Source of the DNA: Eukaryota sp. TZLM1-RC
Lineage: Eukaryota; Metamonada: BaSk clade
Length of the DNA: 64,000 nt
Direction: 5' to 3'
NCBI GenBank assembly: GCA_040285825.1
Contig: JAUPSS010000004.1
Coordinates: forward strand, 4,781,658-4,845,657
In this document: positions 9,731 through 19,960 of the stretch, in pieces
Position numbering within the stretch: position 1 is the stretch's first letter
How the letters are laid out: each line of letters begins with the position of its first letter
Program-made: the position numbers and the translations under genes
Notes under the pieces: generated by a model
The model's input: only the letters and a program-made list of their open reading frames with translations
What the model was told of the DNA's origin: nothing
Database searches by the model: none

Positions 9731-11230
9731 CTAACAAACTTCAGGAGTTCTTGGAAATTCTGGCCAAACGAGACCACACTTCTCATTCATATGAGCCCTA
9801 ACATCAACTGAATTAGCCCCTTCAAGCATCATTAAATGAGTCCCCAAAATTTGACAAAATTCTTCATTGTCAGTTTGGCAAACAGCTGGTTTGAGGGGTT
9901 CATAAATCTTAATTTGATACAAATCACGAGGGTGAAACTCTGCTGATTGAATCTTATCAGAAATACCTTCTCCAAAAACAGCATCCAACATCCCTGAAAC
10001 CTTCCACAACTTCACCACTAAGCCCGTACATTGCAAGCATTCTCTAGTATCTACTGTGAGTTGTCCTGGTTTGGGTCGGCTCGTCTTAATGGGATACCGC
10101 CAGTCATCTTGTTCAGGGATGACGTATAAGTCCATAACTCCCATATTATTATCTCTTGCATAGGTCACAACATCTTCAAACGTATTGACCTTAATGGGAA
10201 TTCGCTGTTCAAAAGCTCTGTACAGCAAATCCTTCGCACTATCAGGACTGGATCTTTCTAGTAAGTATCCCAACAATAAACCAAAATAGGTGGAATTCAT
10301 TGGATACGGGAGAGGAAATTCCTTGTTGTCAAGAACAGAAAAGAAATTACCGTGATAACAATACTCAAAGCCTTCACGTTCCGAGAACCATTGCCAAACC
10401 TTTTCTTCATCAATATGCTTAGTGTATTTTCTATTAACAGGTAGCCAGACGGCTGAGCAAGTTTCTCCCGTACAGAGAGTACCATTGGTGTGAAGATCAA
10501 GCCACACTGCATATTCGTACTTATGAACCCCCAATCCTGGAGTCGTCTCGGCCACATACAACTTTTGAGTAAAAGGATCTCTAATGAAAACAGCTGAATG
10601 TCCAGCGCGACTTCCAGACCCGTAGCAAATACCAACTTCTTCTCGGTTCATTTTGAGGATGGAGATGGCATCCCCGGTGTGGATCAGGTGTTCGGGAACG
10701 TCAACGAAGCGTTCTTCTCGTGTTTTGTACTTGAATTGCATGTGTTTTTCAAGGAAGGATCTCAAATATTTGGTGTCTTCCTTCATGAAGGCCTTATAAA
10801 CATCCCAGAGGAATACAATGTCTTTCCAAATGTTGATGTCAATGCGAAAGATCGCCAAACCATATTGAAGAACGTCTTGGTAGGCATCAACGGTTGAATT
10901 CTCCCACTTCTTGATGTTCCACTTGTGTACGCCACGCATCTCGCAAGAGTGAAGGAACCATTGAGATCCGGCAACGAAGAGGTAGACGTCGGCACAGAAG
11001 AAAGAGCTAGGAGCTTGGGCATCGAGAACAATTTGACCACCCTTCTTGTCAGCGTGGAGCGTAATTTTGTTCATAGTGAAGCAGTCAGATGTGAAGACAT
11101 GTGTTTCGTGAGGCTTGACAGTCCCTTTGAATTCGATCGGAAAATCTTGATTAGAAGTGTCTGGCTGGGGGATAACCTGATCAGCAAGCACCAGAGTTAA
11201 GAGCAGAAGCAGAAGGGTATAAGACTTCAT
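9731..11230 (-). CDS. Secreted protein with a permuted papain-like (YiiX/NlpC-type) core
   Basis: 499 residues, intronless. Residues 1-16 are a clear signal peptide (MKSYTLLLLL, leucine-rich, ending ALAD-like), so the product enters the secretory route. The N-terminal ~170 residues are cysteine-containing and unassigned. The central part fits a permuted papain fold: HTGDAISIL (about 184-192), then GSRAGHSAVFI with candidate catalytic His 211, and FEYCYHGNFF with candidate Cys 291. Related proteins cleave or transfer peptide or lipid amide bonds, but the substrate is unknown and the fold assignment is my inference from spacing and motifs. It is flanked by an inverted pair of LINE copies; the upstream copy ends about 50 bp from the ATG. 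Confidence 0.5.
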   Translation of the reverse strand: MKSYTLLLLLLTLVLADQVIPQPDTSNQDFPIEFKGTVKPHETHVFTSDCFTMNKITLHADKKGGQIVLDAQAPSSFFCADVYLFVAGSQWFLHSCEMRGVHKWNIKKWENSTVDAYQDVLQYGLAIFRIDINIWKDIVFLWDVYKAFMKEDTKYLRSFLEKHMQFKYKTREERFVDVPEHLIHTGDAISILKMNREEVGICYGSGSRAGHSAVFIRDPFTQKLYVAETTPGLGVHKYEYAVWLDLHTNGTLCTGETCSAVWLPVNRKYTKHIDEEKVWQWFSEREGFEYCYHGNFFSVLDNKEFPLPYPMNSTYFGLLLGYLLERSSPDSAKDLLYRAFEQRIPIKVNTFEDVVTYARDNNMGVMDLYVIPEQDDWRYPIKTSRPKPGQLTVDTRECLQCTGLVVKLWKVSGMLDAVFGEGISDKIQSAEFHPRDLYQIKIYEPLKPAVCQTDNEEFCQILGTHLMMLEGANSVDVRAHMNEKCGLVWPEFPRTPEVC

Positions 11231-11278
11231 GGTAATTCAAAAAATGCATATTTTCATCCATTCCATTAAATAAAAAGT

Positions 11279-12547
11279 ATTTATTGAATTTGCACACTTA
11301 ATTAAATTAACTCATAACTAATGGGACGACTATCATTGAACCACGATTTCCTCTACAAAATCTTGATCTGCTTGCTATCTAGGTAAAGCTTCTCTTATTC
11401 GATTAAAAAACCGAGGTAATCTATTAATAATGGCAAATTGAATCCGTGAACGCCATAAAAAATATCAAATCTTTTCATTGTTTTTTCTTGCACCATTTTT
11501 TGGAAGTCATTCAAAAAAAGTTTCTGCTTCATCTGATAATCTTCCATTTATCGAAAATGGGAAAGCAATAAAAACCAGCTGTGTATTTCTATCGACATTA
11601 GCCTCTTCAATATCTTTATCATATTTTCTATGTTTCTCTTTTGCTTTAAAATCAAGAGCAGTCACAGGATTAAGTTTTCTTCTGTGAACCAAAGTGTCAT
11701 TTGCAACATTACATGAGACAAAGTCAACAATAGCTTCAGAATTATCAATCCAATCACAGTATACATCACCTCTATCATCAGAACTAAAATTTTTCAGAGA
11801 AAGTGTTTCCTTCAGCAGAGGCTCTTTGATACACGATATTCTTGCAGTTTGTGCCATATTGAAAACAGTGTCTCTAACAGCATCATGTAATGAAGAACGA
11901 TAAGTTATCAATTTAGAGCAATTCAGAGCATGGCGCAAAGTGAGTTAAGGTGAATTCGAACAAATACATTTTTCTTTTGATAATAATTGATTAATGGGGA
12001 TATTAAAATATAATCTCATTTTTGTTACAAATGTTTCATTAGTGGCACACAATCCAAATCTTCGTGGTACAATGGTTACAGAAAGTGAAGAATCTGATGA
12101 CTTACTTTCACAAACACCCTTTTCCAATAACAATGAGTGAATATCTTGATTTAAAACAGCCGAGCTGCATATATTACTATAAAGATCATTTTCATACATT
12201 CCAGTCAATCGTTTCTGTAATGTTCGAAGAGTGTACTTAAAATTTAAAACATTCTTTTCTGGAATATTGCAATTGAATGATTGGGGAAAGCATCAACCCC
12301 ATTTTTCTGCATCAATTTTTGAAATTTCTTCATTTAATGCAAAAACAGTGGAACTTTGCGTTGCCATCAATAAATCTTCCCAATCTGCAAATCCTTCGGA
12401 AAACTCAAAGATTGCATTTCTGCATCCACCAACAAAAGCACACGAGGTAAGTATAGAAGTCTTCGTCCACCCTAAACCGCCATAATGTGGACTAAGTTAA
12501 GCATGGTCTGGAATTTGGAACATTTTACATCCCAGCAATTGTGACAG
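11279..12547 (-). mobile_element. LINE family 1, second long copy (minus strand)
   Basis: This is the reverse complement of 7370-8631 with only a few differences, covering the end of the RT domain, the CXC...H...C knuckle and the RLE domain. It has the same in-frame TAA and TGA as the copy at 6.7-8.6 kb, plus its own additional breaks near 11.94 kb and 11.5 kb. The 5' side is cut at 12547, where the LTR retrotransposon begins, so that element probably inserted into or next to this LINE. The 3' end lies 48 bp upstream of the start codon of the secreted papain-like gene. Confidence 0.8.
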
Positions 12548-12754
12548 ATGTTGTACTGTGGACAATTAGTCTAGTACATTTGTATTTATATAGTATAGTT
12601 CACTAGTGATGGCCTTTATAAGGGCCGGTGAAATTCTAATAAATTATTCCTTATTCTTTGTTATCATATATGGATAAAGCATCATTAATGAATGGCCTGA
12701 AAAGCCACAAGGATAACCCTCCTTCCTCTCTGAGGAAGAGTAAATGTCCCTTCT

Positions 12755-15636
12755 TTGAAGGAGAACAATCCACCACCCACGGTGAGTAATCCTCCACCTA
12801 CGGAGAGTAATCCTTCCTTCGGGAAGAGGAATCCTCCTAAGGAGAGTGAGCTTTCCGCTGAGAAGAGCCTTGCCTCTCAGAAAGAAAGCCACCTCCCCAA
12901 TAAGGAGAGTGAACTTCACACTGAGGAGAGCCTTTCCTCCCAGAAAGGAAGTCACCTCCCTAATAAGGAGAGAGGTAACCACGATGTGGATGTGACAGAA
13001 CTGTACACATATCCCAATAACTCCTCGGAGCTCCTTCCTTGTAGGAAGAGTTTTCTCACTCCGGGCGAGCAACGGAGATTCAAAGCGTTTGTTGTAAGTA
13101 ACAAATCTGACGCTTGTACAGAAGGTGAAGGAGGCGAAGGCGAGCAACAGTCTACGACTAGCTCCTCACGTAAAACTCCCTCCTCACCTACTTCTGACAT
13201 CAGCTCAAGTGAGGAACTTCAAAGTGATTCCAGAGGATTTCTTAATCAGAACTACAGCAGGAGAGAGGATGAGAGCGATGATGAACACCTCATACACCCA
13301 ATCCTCCTAATCCAACTCCTAGTTTTCCATCTACGGAAAGGACTTCTCAGGGTCTTTACCGAAGGAAATTAGCAAAGGCAGTTGAGGCTGTAACTAGAGA
13401 TTTCTTATTGGACCTCATCGCCAATCCTCCCGAAGATGTAATGGATTGGAGTGATGACGAATTATTAAAAATGGCTGAGAATGAGTCAGAACGTCTCTCG
13501 GGAGATGTAGATCCAGCCGAATGTGAGAAGGTCTGACGTGACTATTTAGCGAAACGTTGGCCCTTCCTCTTTGGGGAAGCCCACGGCAAAACACTTGACG
13601 ACGACGTCTACGAGAGTTATGATCAGAGTCCAAATCTTTTGAAGAGATTGGATGATCTTACCGATTCGGCAGTCTCGTGTGGAATGAGTGCAGTCGAGGA
13701 TTGCTATTTTAGCGCACCTCGTTCAAAGTATCAAGCTGCTACTCCCAGGCCTGCCAAATGGCATAGGGATGCAATTGATGACCACAAAATATATTTCAGT
13801 GGAAATCAAGAAGCTTACGACAGAGTATTTTGGACAGCTAAGATGTACCCTCATAATCAACAAGGTAGAAACCTTAGAGGTGTCGTAAGGCATTTCCTAG
13901 TGAAGAATGTACATCCAAAAGATTCCATTGCGGAAATTTTTATTATGCTTTGGGGCAGATTCGATGAATCTCGAGGTGACACCCTTCAATTTCATACCAA
14001 AGAGTCCTATATTAGAGAAATAGGCACAAGTGTAATTGAATTGAAAGAGCAACGTGTTGGTCCCAACAAGTTAAAACTAGTATACCCTGATGCATGGATG
14101 GCTAAACTTAAGGCATGGGTTGATAGCTGACCCGACCAAAATGTTTTTGAGAATGTCTTAATAAAGAGCAGTTGCCTTCCATATGATCATAAACTAGCAG
14201 GGGTCCCTAGAGGATCTAAAGATGCACCAGATTGGGTGGATTTAAGGCCACCAGCCCAGACCGTACCTCTGCAGGAGGAACCTCCTAAGACAAGATTTAT
14301 CATTAAGTTGGGCGAAACATTGCCTTCAGAAGAGAGGAATATGAACCTATTTAGTACACCTTCTGTAGGGCCTCTGGCATCTAGGAGAACTTCTTGTGAA
14401 GCAACTCCTACACAAGCATCTGTTATAAAATCATCTATACCCACGCAACCCCTAGGAACGAATGCTCCTAGAGATTCTCTCGTCGACACCCTCGGTCTTT
14501 ATAGAACTTCTGTAACAGACGAGGAGAAATTGAGGAAAAGAATAGACGACAAACTCAGATGCCTAGTTAAGTTAAATGAAGCGTTTGCCGCCAAGAAGAT
14601 CTTCGACTTCGTTCTCAACTTTGGCAATTGGGCTAAAACAGTTAGGGATCGCGATGGACCCACCAGAGCATTTACGCCGATCACCAAATACGGTCAACCT
14701 GTTCATCAGTACGACTTCGTTAGATCTATGTTTTTCGAAGTGGACCCTTTGTATTTGAGATTTATGATCGAGGGTAAGGTCATCGCAGAATGGCAGAGTT
14801 TTTATGGAGGCCGAACAAACGTGTTAGGCAACAACCCATCTGACGCCGAAATCTGGGAATATTTGCTACTCAGCACCCAGTACAAATACCCTACCGATGT
14901 TGAGAAGGCTTTAAGGTCTGTAAGACCACCTGAGATCAGTCGCAGAATGACTGCTGAATCTTCATGGACAGCCTTCATAGAACAGATCATATATATAATT
15001 CGACGCTCTACAATTATGCCTGGAACGGATGGTAATGCGTCTGTCGTCTACCCAGCAAAGAGATTTCTCGAAACTATTAACGACAAAACAAACAATCAAT
15101 TGATGGACACATATATCATTTGGATTGGCAAGTTTGATTCGAGCAACGAGAAACTGGGCGATGCGATCTACGATTTAGGTATCGCATTTGTTAACAAGGT
15201 CAATAGCCTTGAATCCTCGATCAAAGACATGAATTTGATAAGAACAGCTGTTGGTGCTCACGCTCCTGCACAAAAAGGACGAAGCCAGTCAAAAGGTCCT
15301 ATTAAGAACCCTAGAGTAAGCAGTCGACCCATCCCTTCAGAGAAATGGTGTAACTTATGCAAAACCAATAAACATCTTGAAGAGAAATGTTTTAAATTAG
15401 TGGGAAGATCTGGTTCAAAAAAGCGTCAAGGAGATGAAAGACGTGATAGAAAACGTAAAAGTAGTAGTAATAAATCAGATGATTATACATCTTTTAACAA
15501 TAACCTTACAAATAATTCAATCAAATCCATTTATAAAATGAGTAAAGCAGATTCGAATCATAATCACCTAAATCCATTAAAAAGATTTAGAGAGTCATCC
15601 AATCCTGTGGGTTCTATCCACAGTGTTAGATGTTAG
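12755..15636 (+). pseudogene. gag: gag polyprotein of the Ty3-like element (broken)
   Basis: The N-terminal part (12755 to about 13290) is hydrophilic with repeated ESLSSQK/SHLPNKE-like units. The frame then shifts by one near 13290 and continues through 13372-14127 and 14131-15636, interrupted only by TGA at 13534-13536 and 14128-14130. Reading through each TGA gives uninterrupted, sensible sequence on both sides. The C-terminus carries one zinc knuckle CX2CX4HX4C (CNLCKTNKHLEEKC, around 15350) followed by a basic tail, as expected for a nucleocapsid domain. The frame overlaps the protease frame by 14 nt at the end. Confidence 0.75.
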
Positions 15637-16279
15637 ACTATCCAGGGTAGCAGAGGACCAAGAAATTTCTAACGGGGAACTTTGGTTAATCTGCACTATA
15701 AATAACGTGGAAGTACAAAACGAAATTGATAATGGAGCTGCATTTTCAGCATTATCAATGGATTTAGCCTCTAAATGTAATATGACAGTTAATGACAATA
15801 AGACTGTCGAATACTTATCGGCAAACGGTATTCGCTCCACGACCCTGGGATGTGCAAGTGGTGTTCTTGCTCTAAATGTGGGTAGCTTGGCCACTCAAGT
15901 GTTTTTAAGGATCGAATTCCAGATCATTCCTGGTACCAATAATTATTTGATCGGAAGAGACTTATTACAAACCTTGGGGCTACGCACGGAGCACGGTTTT
16001 AATATTAATTTGGATCGCGAACATCGCACCATCTTAAATGCTGAATGTGAGTTTGATAATAGAATTTGTCAACCAATCAGATTCATAGAACAATTGAGTA
16101 ATAAATCAGACTTAGGTAATGATTTTGGACATTCCACATTTAGACATGAGTTAGATGAGTTGGGCTGTAGAATATGCCTGGATGACATTTGGGACGAGGA
16201 ACGCCTAGTCGTGCTACTCGAAAAATATAGAAATGTATTTAGTGGGCTACCTCGGATGGAATTGATTGTCAGCCGATGA
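15623..16279 (+). CDS. Retroviral-type aspartic protease region of the Ty3-like element
   Basis: 218 codons in a different frame from gag, overlapping its end by 14 nt, which suggests expression by ribosomal frameshifting. The active-site motif is IDNGAAFSALS (D-N-G-A in place of the more common D-T/S-G-A) at about 15726. The downstream flap-like and LIGRDLLQTLGL segments are typical for this family. The ORF ends in ATGA, where its TGA overlaps the ATG of the RT frame at 16276. Confidence 0.8.
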   Translation: MLDVRLSRVAEDQEISNGELWLICTINNVEVQNEIDNGAAFSALSMDLASKCNMTVNDNKTVEYLSANGIRSTTLGCASGVLALNVGSLATQVFLRIEFQIIPGTNNYLIGRDLLQTLGLRTEHGFNINLDREHRTILNAECEFDNRICQPIRFIEQLSNKSDLGNDFGHSTFRHELDELGCRICLDDIWDEERLVVLLEKYRNVFSGLPRMELIVSR

Positions 16280-17925
16280 CCATTCCATTTTATGACGAAA
16301 GTAAGGTCGTCAAAAGGAAACCTCGAAGATTAAACCCAGAAAAACAACGGGTAGCCCAGGAAATTTTTAACGAATTAATCCGTAATGGAATTGCTGTGCC
16401 CGCAAAGTCTCAATTCAGTAGTCCCATCTGCCTTGTGATTTACCCTGATCACAGGAAACCACGATTAACTGGCGATTTTAGTGGTATTGGTGGAGTAAAT
16501 GATTTAAATAAACCTGTAGAGGCAAATTTGTCCAGGATTAGTGACATTTTAGAGTTTCTAAGTAAAGCTAATTATATAACAACTTTAGATTTACCTAAGG
16601 CATTTTGGCAGCTCAAAATTGCAGAAGAGGATATTGATAAAACTACCGTATCAATTCCCGGGATGTCGATCAGTTTTAAAAGGGCTTGTGTTGGTTTGAA
16701 GAACGTTCCTGCAGTCTTCCAAAACATGATGATGGAAATATTTGATTCTGAGGGCGTATTTATCTATATCGATGATATAATATTAGTAGCTTCGACCCTG
16801 GATGAATTTCTATTTAGAGTAGGTACGGTCCTAGAACGCGCCAAACGTTTTAGAGTTAACCTTGGCCTACCCAAGTGTAGCTTTACCACTTGCAAACATG
16901 AAATAAAAATTCTAGGTAGTATTTTTATAAACAAAACCCGTTATATAGATGAGTCTAGGATTGAGGGACTGATCAACCTACCCAAACCCAGGACATTACC
17001 TGAGGTTAGGAGTTTTATAGGTTCGATTAATTATATACGTGACTGGTTGCCAAACTTGTCTGATTTGATAGAACCAATCAACAAACTTACCAGAAACAAA
17101 CCGTCAAAGATCAAGTGGACTTCTGATCATGACGAGGCCTTCGGTAAGATTATAAATCTTATTAAAGCAAATATCCCTCTTGAATTGCCCTCAGAAGACA
17201 AGCATATTTTAATAAGTTCTGATGCGTCTGATGTGGCTGTAGGTGGAGTAATATGGCAAGAAGCTAACCCACCTAAAGATCCTACGACACCGCTAATTAA
17301 GAGAAAGGTTGTACCTATTGCCTTCTTTAGCAGATTATTATCAACTTCACAAAAGAATTGGTCTGTACTTCAGAAAGAGTTGTATGCAATTTTACTAATT
17401 CTCACTGACAGTAGTTTAGAAAATTATTTAATTTCGAGGAAATTAACCATTTTCACTGATCATAGAAATTTAGCATACCTCATACCAGCTCCTGAAAAGA
17501 ACAGAATTGTGAAGAGGTGGCTACCAATATTGTCGGAATTCAATTTTGATGTAGTCCACACTGCAGGCGAGGAGAATTATTGGGCAGACATGTTGTCTAG
17601 ATTGGTTGATACCAAACCCAAAACTCCTCGAGTCCAACAAGTGAGAAACTTGGCACCTCACAGACTTGAAGAACAATTGCCCTATTTAAATTTATTAACT
17701 AGAGTTAATTTGTTAAGGGATGATATTACTCAACGGTCCACAATGGAGCTACCCACGATCAATAGCTTATCTGCACTGAAAGAAGCAGTTGAGGATACTA
17801 AATTTGATTTATTTGACACTTGGATCTCAAAGATTAGGCAAGAACAACTTATAGATGTTGATTCAAATCCTAATTATTATAAAGATTACGATTATAATTC
17901 AGATATTCAATTGTATACCAACTGA
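16276..17925 (+). CDS. pol: Reverse transcriptase and RNase H of the Ty3-like element
   Basis: 549 codons. RT motifs in order: LTGDFSGIGGVN, ITTLDLPKAFWQL, the KNVPAVFQNMM segment, catalytic YIDDIIL near 16765, then LGLPKCSF. The thumb and connection region (SFIGSINYIRDWLP) is followed by RNase H: SSDASDVAVGG, an LQKELYAIL glutamate region, FTDHRNL and a final AEENYWAD-like stretch with the last Asp. The frame ends in TGA at 17923-17925, but the integrase N-terminal zinc finger continues in the same frame right after it. The enzyme region itself is intact, so this copy is fairly young. Confidence 0.88.
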   Translation: MTIPFYDESKVVKRKPRRLNPEKQRVAQEIFNELIRNGIAVPAKSQFSSPICLVIYPDHRKPRLTGDFSGIGGVNDLNKPVEANLSRISDILEFLSKANYITTLDLPKAFWQLKIAEEDIDKTTVSIPGMSISFKRACVGLKNVPAVFQNMMMEIFDSEGVFIYIDDIILVASTLDEFLFRVGTVLERAKRFRVNLGLPKCSFTTCKHEIKILGSIFINKTRYIDESRIEGLINLPKPRTLPEVRSFIGSINYIRDWLPNLSDLIEPINKLTRNKPSKIKWTSDHDEAFGKIINLIKANIPLELPSEDKHILISSDASDVAVGGVIWQEANPPKDPTTPLIKRKVVPIAFFSRLLSTSQKNWSVLQKELYAILLILTDSSLENYLISRKLTIFTDHRNLAYLIPAPEKNRIVKRWLPILSEFNFDVVHTAGEENYWADMLSRLVDTKPKTPRVQQVRNLAPHRLEEQLPYLNLLTRVNLLRDDITQRSTMELPTINSLSALKEAVEDTKFDLFDTWISKIRQEQLIDVDSNPNYYKDYDYNSDIQLYTN

Positions 17926-18290
17926 CATGGGAAGATTGTTATCCCAGATAGTTTAAAGAAGCAGACTTTAACCATCATTCATGGACATGCAAATGTTGGC
18001 CATCCTAGTGTGACGACTAGCGTAAAGAAATTACTTAATAGTGATTACTTTTGGCACGACATGCGCAAAGACATGATTAACCATATTAAGAGATGCCCAG
18101 CATGTCAAAAGACGGCTCATGTGCCTAAAAATGTCATTGAATCATCTGGCTCTCTTTGGGCTGATCGACCTTTTGCACAATTAAACGCAGACACTATTGG
18201 ACAATTACAACAAGATGATAATGGATTCAAATATTTAATAGTTTTTGTAGATTCGTTCACCAGTAGTGTGTTCACAATTTTCTGATCATA
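17926..18290 (+). pseudogene. Integrase N-terminal part, truncated
   Basis: It continues in frame after the TGA at 17923. The HHCC zinc finger is visible: HGHANVGH, then CPACQ about 30 residues later. The first catalytic Asp lies in LNADTIGQL and is followed by FVDSFT, after which the frame ends at TGA (18283-18285) and homology is lost. The second Asp and the Glu of the DDE triad are missing. Confidence 0.8.
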
Positions 18291-19153
18291 TTTTTTGTCC
18301 CTGATGCAAATTGATTAAAACTCTGTCAATGAATTCTCATCAGAAGTTTGTAAATCAAGAAGTAATGAGCTCCATTTTTCAACTTCTTTGTTTGACTCTT
18401 CTTGTTCATCCTCAAGTTCTTGACCAACGTCATGCTCATGCCTATCCTTGATTTATCAAAATTATAGATCATGGAAATTTCATTGGGAAATAAATGAACA
18501 AAAGTCTCTGAACAATCATCAGATACGGAAAAAGACAGATTATCATCAGGGGAAGCCACAAAAATATGTTTCTGCTTCTTAACTGCGAAACATTTGAGTC
18601 AAATTCCGCAATGACCACAGAGATAAGTGTGATAGCATCTCTTTTAGGAGAAACGTTAGGTGGCCTTGTAAAATCTTTGTCTTCCGATTCTTAATTTCAT
18701 CAATGTGGCCTAATTTTGTTAATTCTTTTTCTAAAGAATCAGTTTGGCATCAATTTCTGATCTTTTAGAATGAGTAATTGAGTTGACAATGATTTGACTG
18801 TTTTTTCTAAGTAATCTTTGTTTTGCATTGTCTTTGTCATCCTCAAAAGTGACCAAAAATCACAAATATTCGACTTTGTTTTTGTACTGGATTTCTAAAT
18901 TTGTCTCAATGTCAATACACCTCAAACTGACAATGGCGGAATGAAACATTTCTAATGATTTAAGATCAATAATTTGTTCTGTAGTTTTATCCACATGTAG
19001 ACCTTCATATGGAAAAGATTCATTAATAGAAACTGATATATCAGTCTCAGATGGCTTTGAAGTCACACGAGGTCTTTGGAGTAACTACAGAAGCTCGACC
19101 TCTAGAAGTTGTTTTACGTTTGGTAGAATCAGAAGTAGTTGATTTATGTTTAG
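18291..19153 (-). pseudogene. Decayed gene for a Ser/Thr-rich N-terminus plus coiled coil, unknown family
   Basis: A minus-strand protein can be followed in pieces: an ATG near 19160 starts MSPKHKSTTSDSTKRK and the frame shifts. Then 18860-19066 reads a stretch with MFHSAIVSLRC; coiled-coil-like pieces follow at 18640-18860, and a clean acidic C-terminus ends at a TAA near 18309 (QELEDEQEESN... to SLTEF). The frame changes at least four times and no set of 26-35-nt introns restores it convincingly. It is either a pseudogene or a gene with several tiny introns I could not place. The family is not recognised. Confidence 0.4.
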
Positions 19154-19160
19154 GTGACAT

Positions 19161-19887
19161 AAACGTTCAACAATAGTGAAGGAATAAAAGATATTAAAAT
19201 AATTAATTAGTTTAGTATAAAATGCGAACTTTGTGGGGTTTTTGTACAAAGGTTATTACGAAGGTTACGAATTTTATTGAGAACTTTTATATTAATGTGA
19301 TAACAAAATATAATGTAAAACATACATAAAATCAAAAATTAAAGATATCAGTTAATTTGATATGTTGGTAATAATAACATAAATAATATTTTGGTTTTAT
19401 TAATACAATGAACAATGGTATATAGTACACGGTATCAGACCATCTTTATGAAGGTGCATAATTCAAATAAAAAGTATTACCTCCACCACTGATGAATAAC
19501 AAAGACTTACCGTTGAGAAGAAGAGATTTCCCTTGAAGACTCAAAAGTTTCCGTTGATAGAAACCAATTGACTTGGCAACATATGAAGGGAAAAAATAAT
19601 CCTTTCATATGTTCGTCAGAGAAGTATGTTTCTGTTGCAAATATATTGGCAAGACAAATTTGAAAAAAGAAGAATCCTATTTTGCAATCCAAAATTGTAT
19701 TTTAAAAAATTGTACAAAAAATCAAAAACAAATAAAAATTGACCAAATAAATAATTACACAATTTGGCACTTTCATCAAAAATGTAATTTCTTGTAATTG
19801 GCAACAGCCTCTCATTGGCTGTTTCATTCACAGCGCAGGACAAGCAGTTGAATTCGTCAGCATGTGAGATCCAAAATTTCAAAAAAT
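19161..19887. other. Intergenic, nothing recognised
   Basis: AT-rich stretch upstream of the decayed gene and downstream of the tRNA on the minus strand. No supported ORF or repeat. Confidence 0.4.
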
Positions 19888-19960
19888 GTTTCCGCCGAGA
19901 CTCGAACTCGGGACCATCTGTGTGTTAGACAGATATCCTAACCAACTAGACCACAGAAAC
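19888..19960 (-). tRNA. tRNA-Val (anticodon AAC)
   Basis: A 73-nt cloverleaf on the minus strand. The acceptor stem GTTTCTG pairs with CGGAAAC (one G-U). A D-arm with GGTTA follows. The anticodon stem TCTGT/ACAGA encloses the loop CTAACAC, giving anticodon AAC (Val). The T-stem CCGAG/CTCGG is perfect around TTCGAGT. There is no intron, and CCA is not encoded, as expected in eukaryotes. The internal A box (D-arm) and B box (GTTCGAGTC) for RNA polymerase III are present. Confidence 0.95.

Larger units (their letters stand above)
12549..18290 (+). mobile_element. Ty3-like LTR retrotransposon, 3'-truncated
   Basis: It begins with TGTTGTACTG directly after the interrupted LINE. About 110 bp follow with a TATATAG box and AATAAA, which may be the 5' LTR, but its right edge cannot be fixed because no second LTR is present. 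It carries gag, aspartic protease, RT, RNase H and the first part of integrase in Ty3 order. Sequence homology stops inside integrase at about 18285, so the 3' LTR and the rest of integrase are missing. The coding region has three in-frame TGA codons and at least one gag frameshift. Confidence 0.85.

Noticed and set aside
9519-9737. 72-codon minus-strand ORF after the papain-like gene
   Set aside because: Its first codons overlap the end of that gene in another frame and its start is not ATG; the inner ~50 codons look somewhat protein-like but cannot be tied to an exon.
10297-11200. Several ORFs of 85-112 codons overlapping the secreted papain-like gene
   Set aside because: All are shadows of a 499-codon frame with a signal peptide; none has recognisable motifs.
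13534-17925. Reassignment of TGA to a sense codon in this genome
   Set aside because: In-frame TGAs occur only in mobile elements. Rotatin and the permease end at TGA, and none of the long host ORFs contains an internal TGA.
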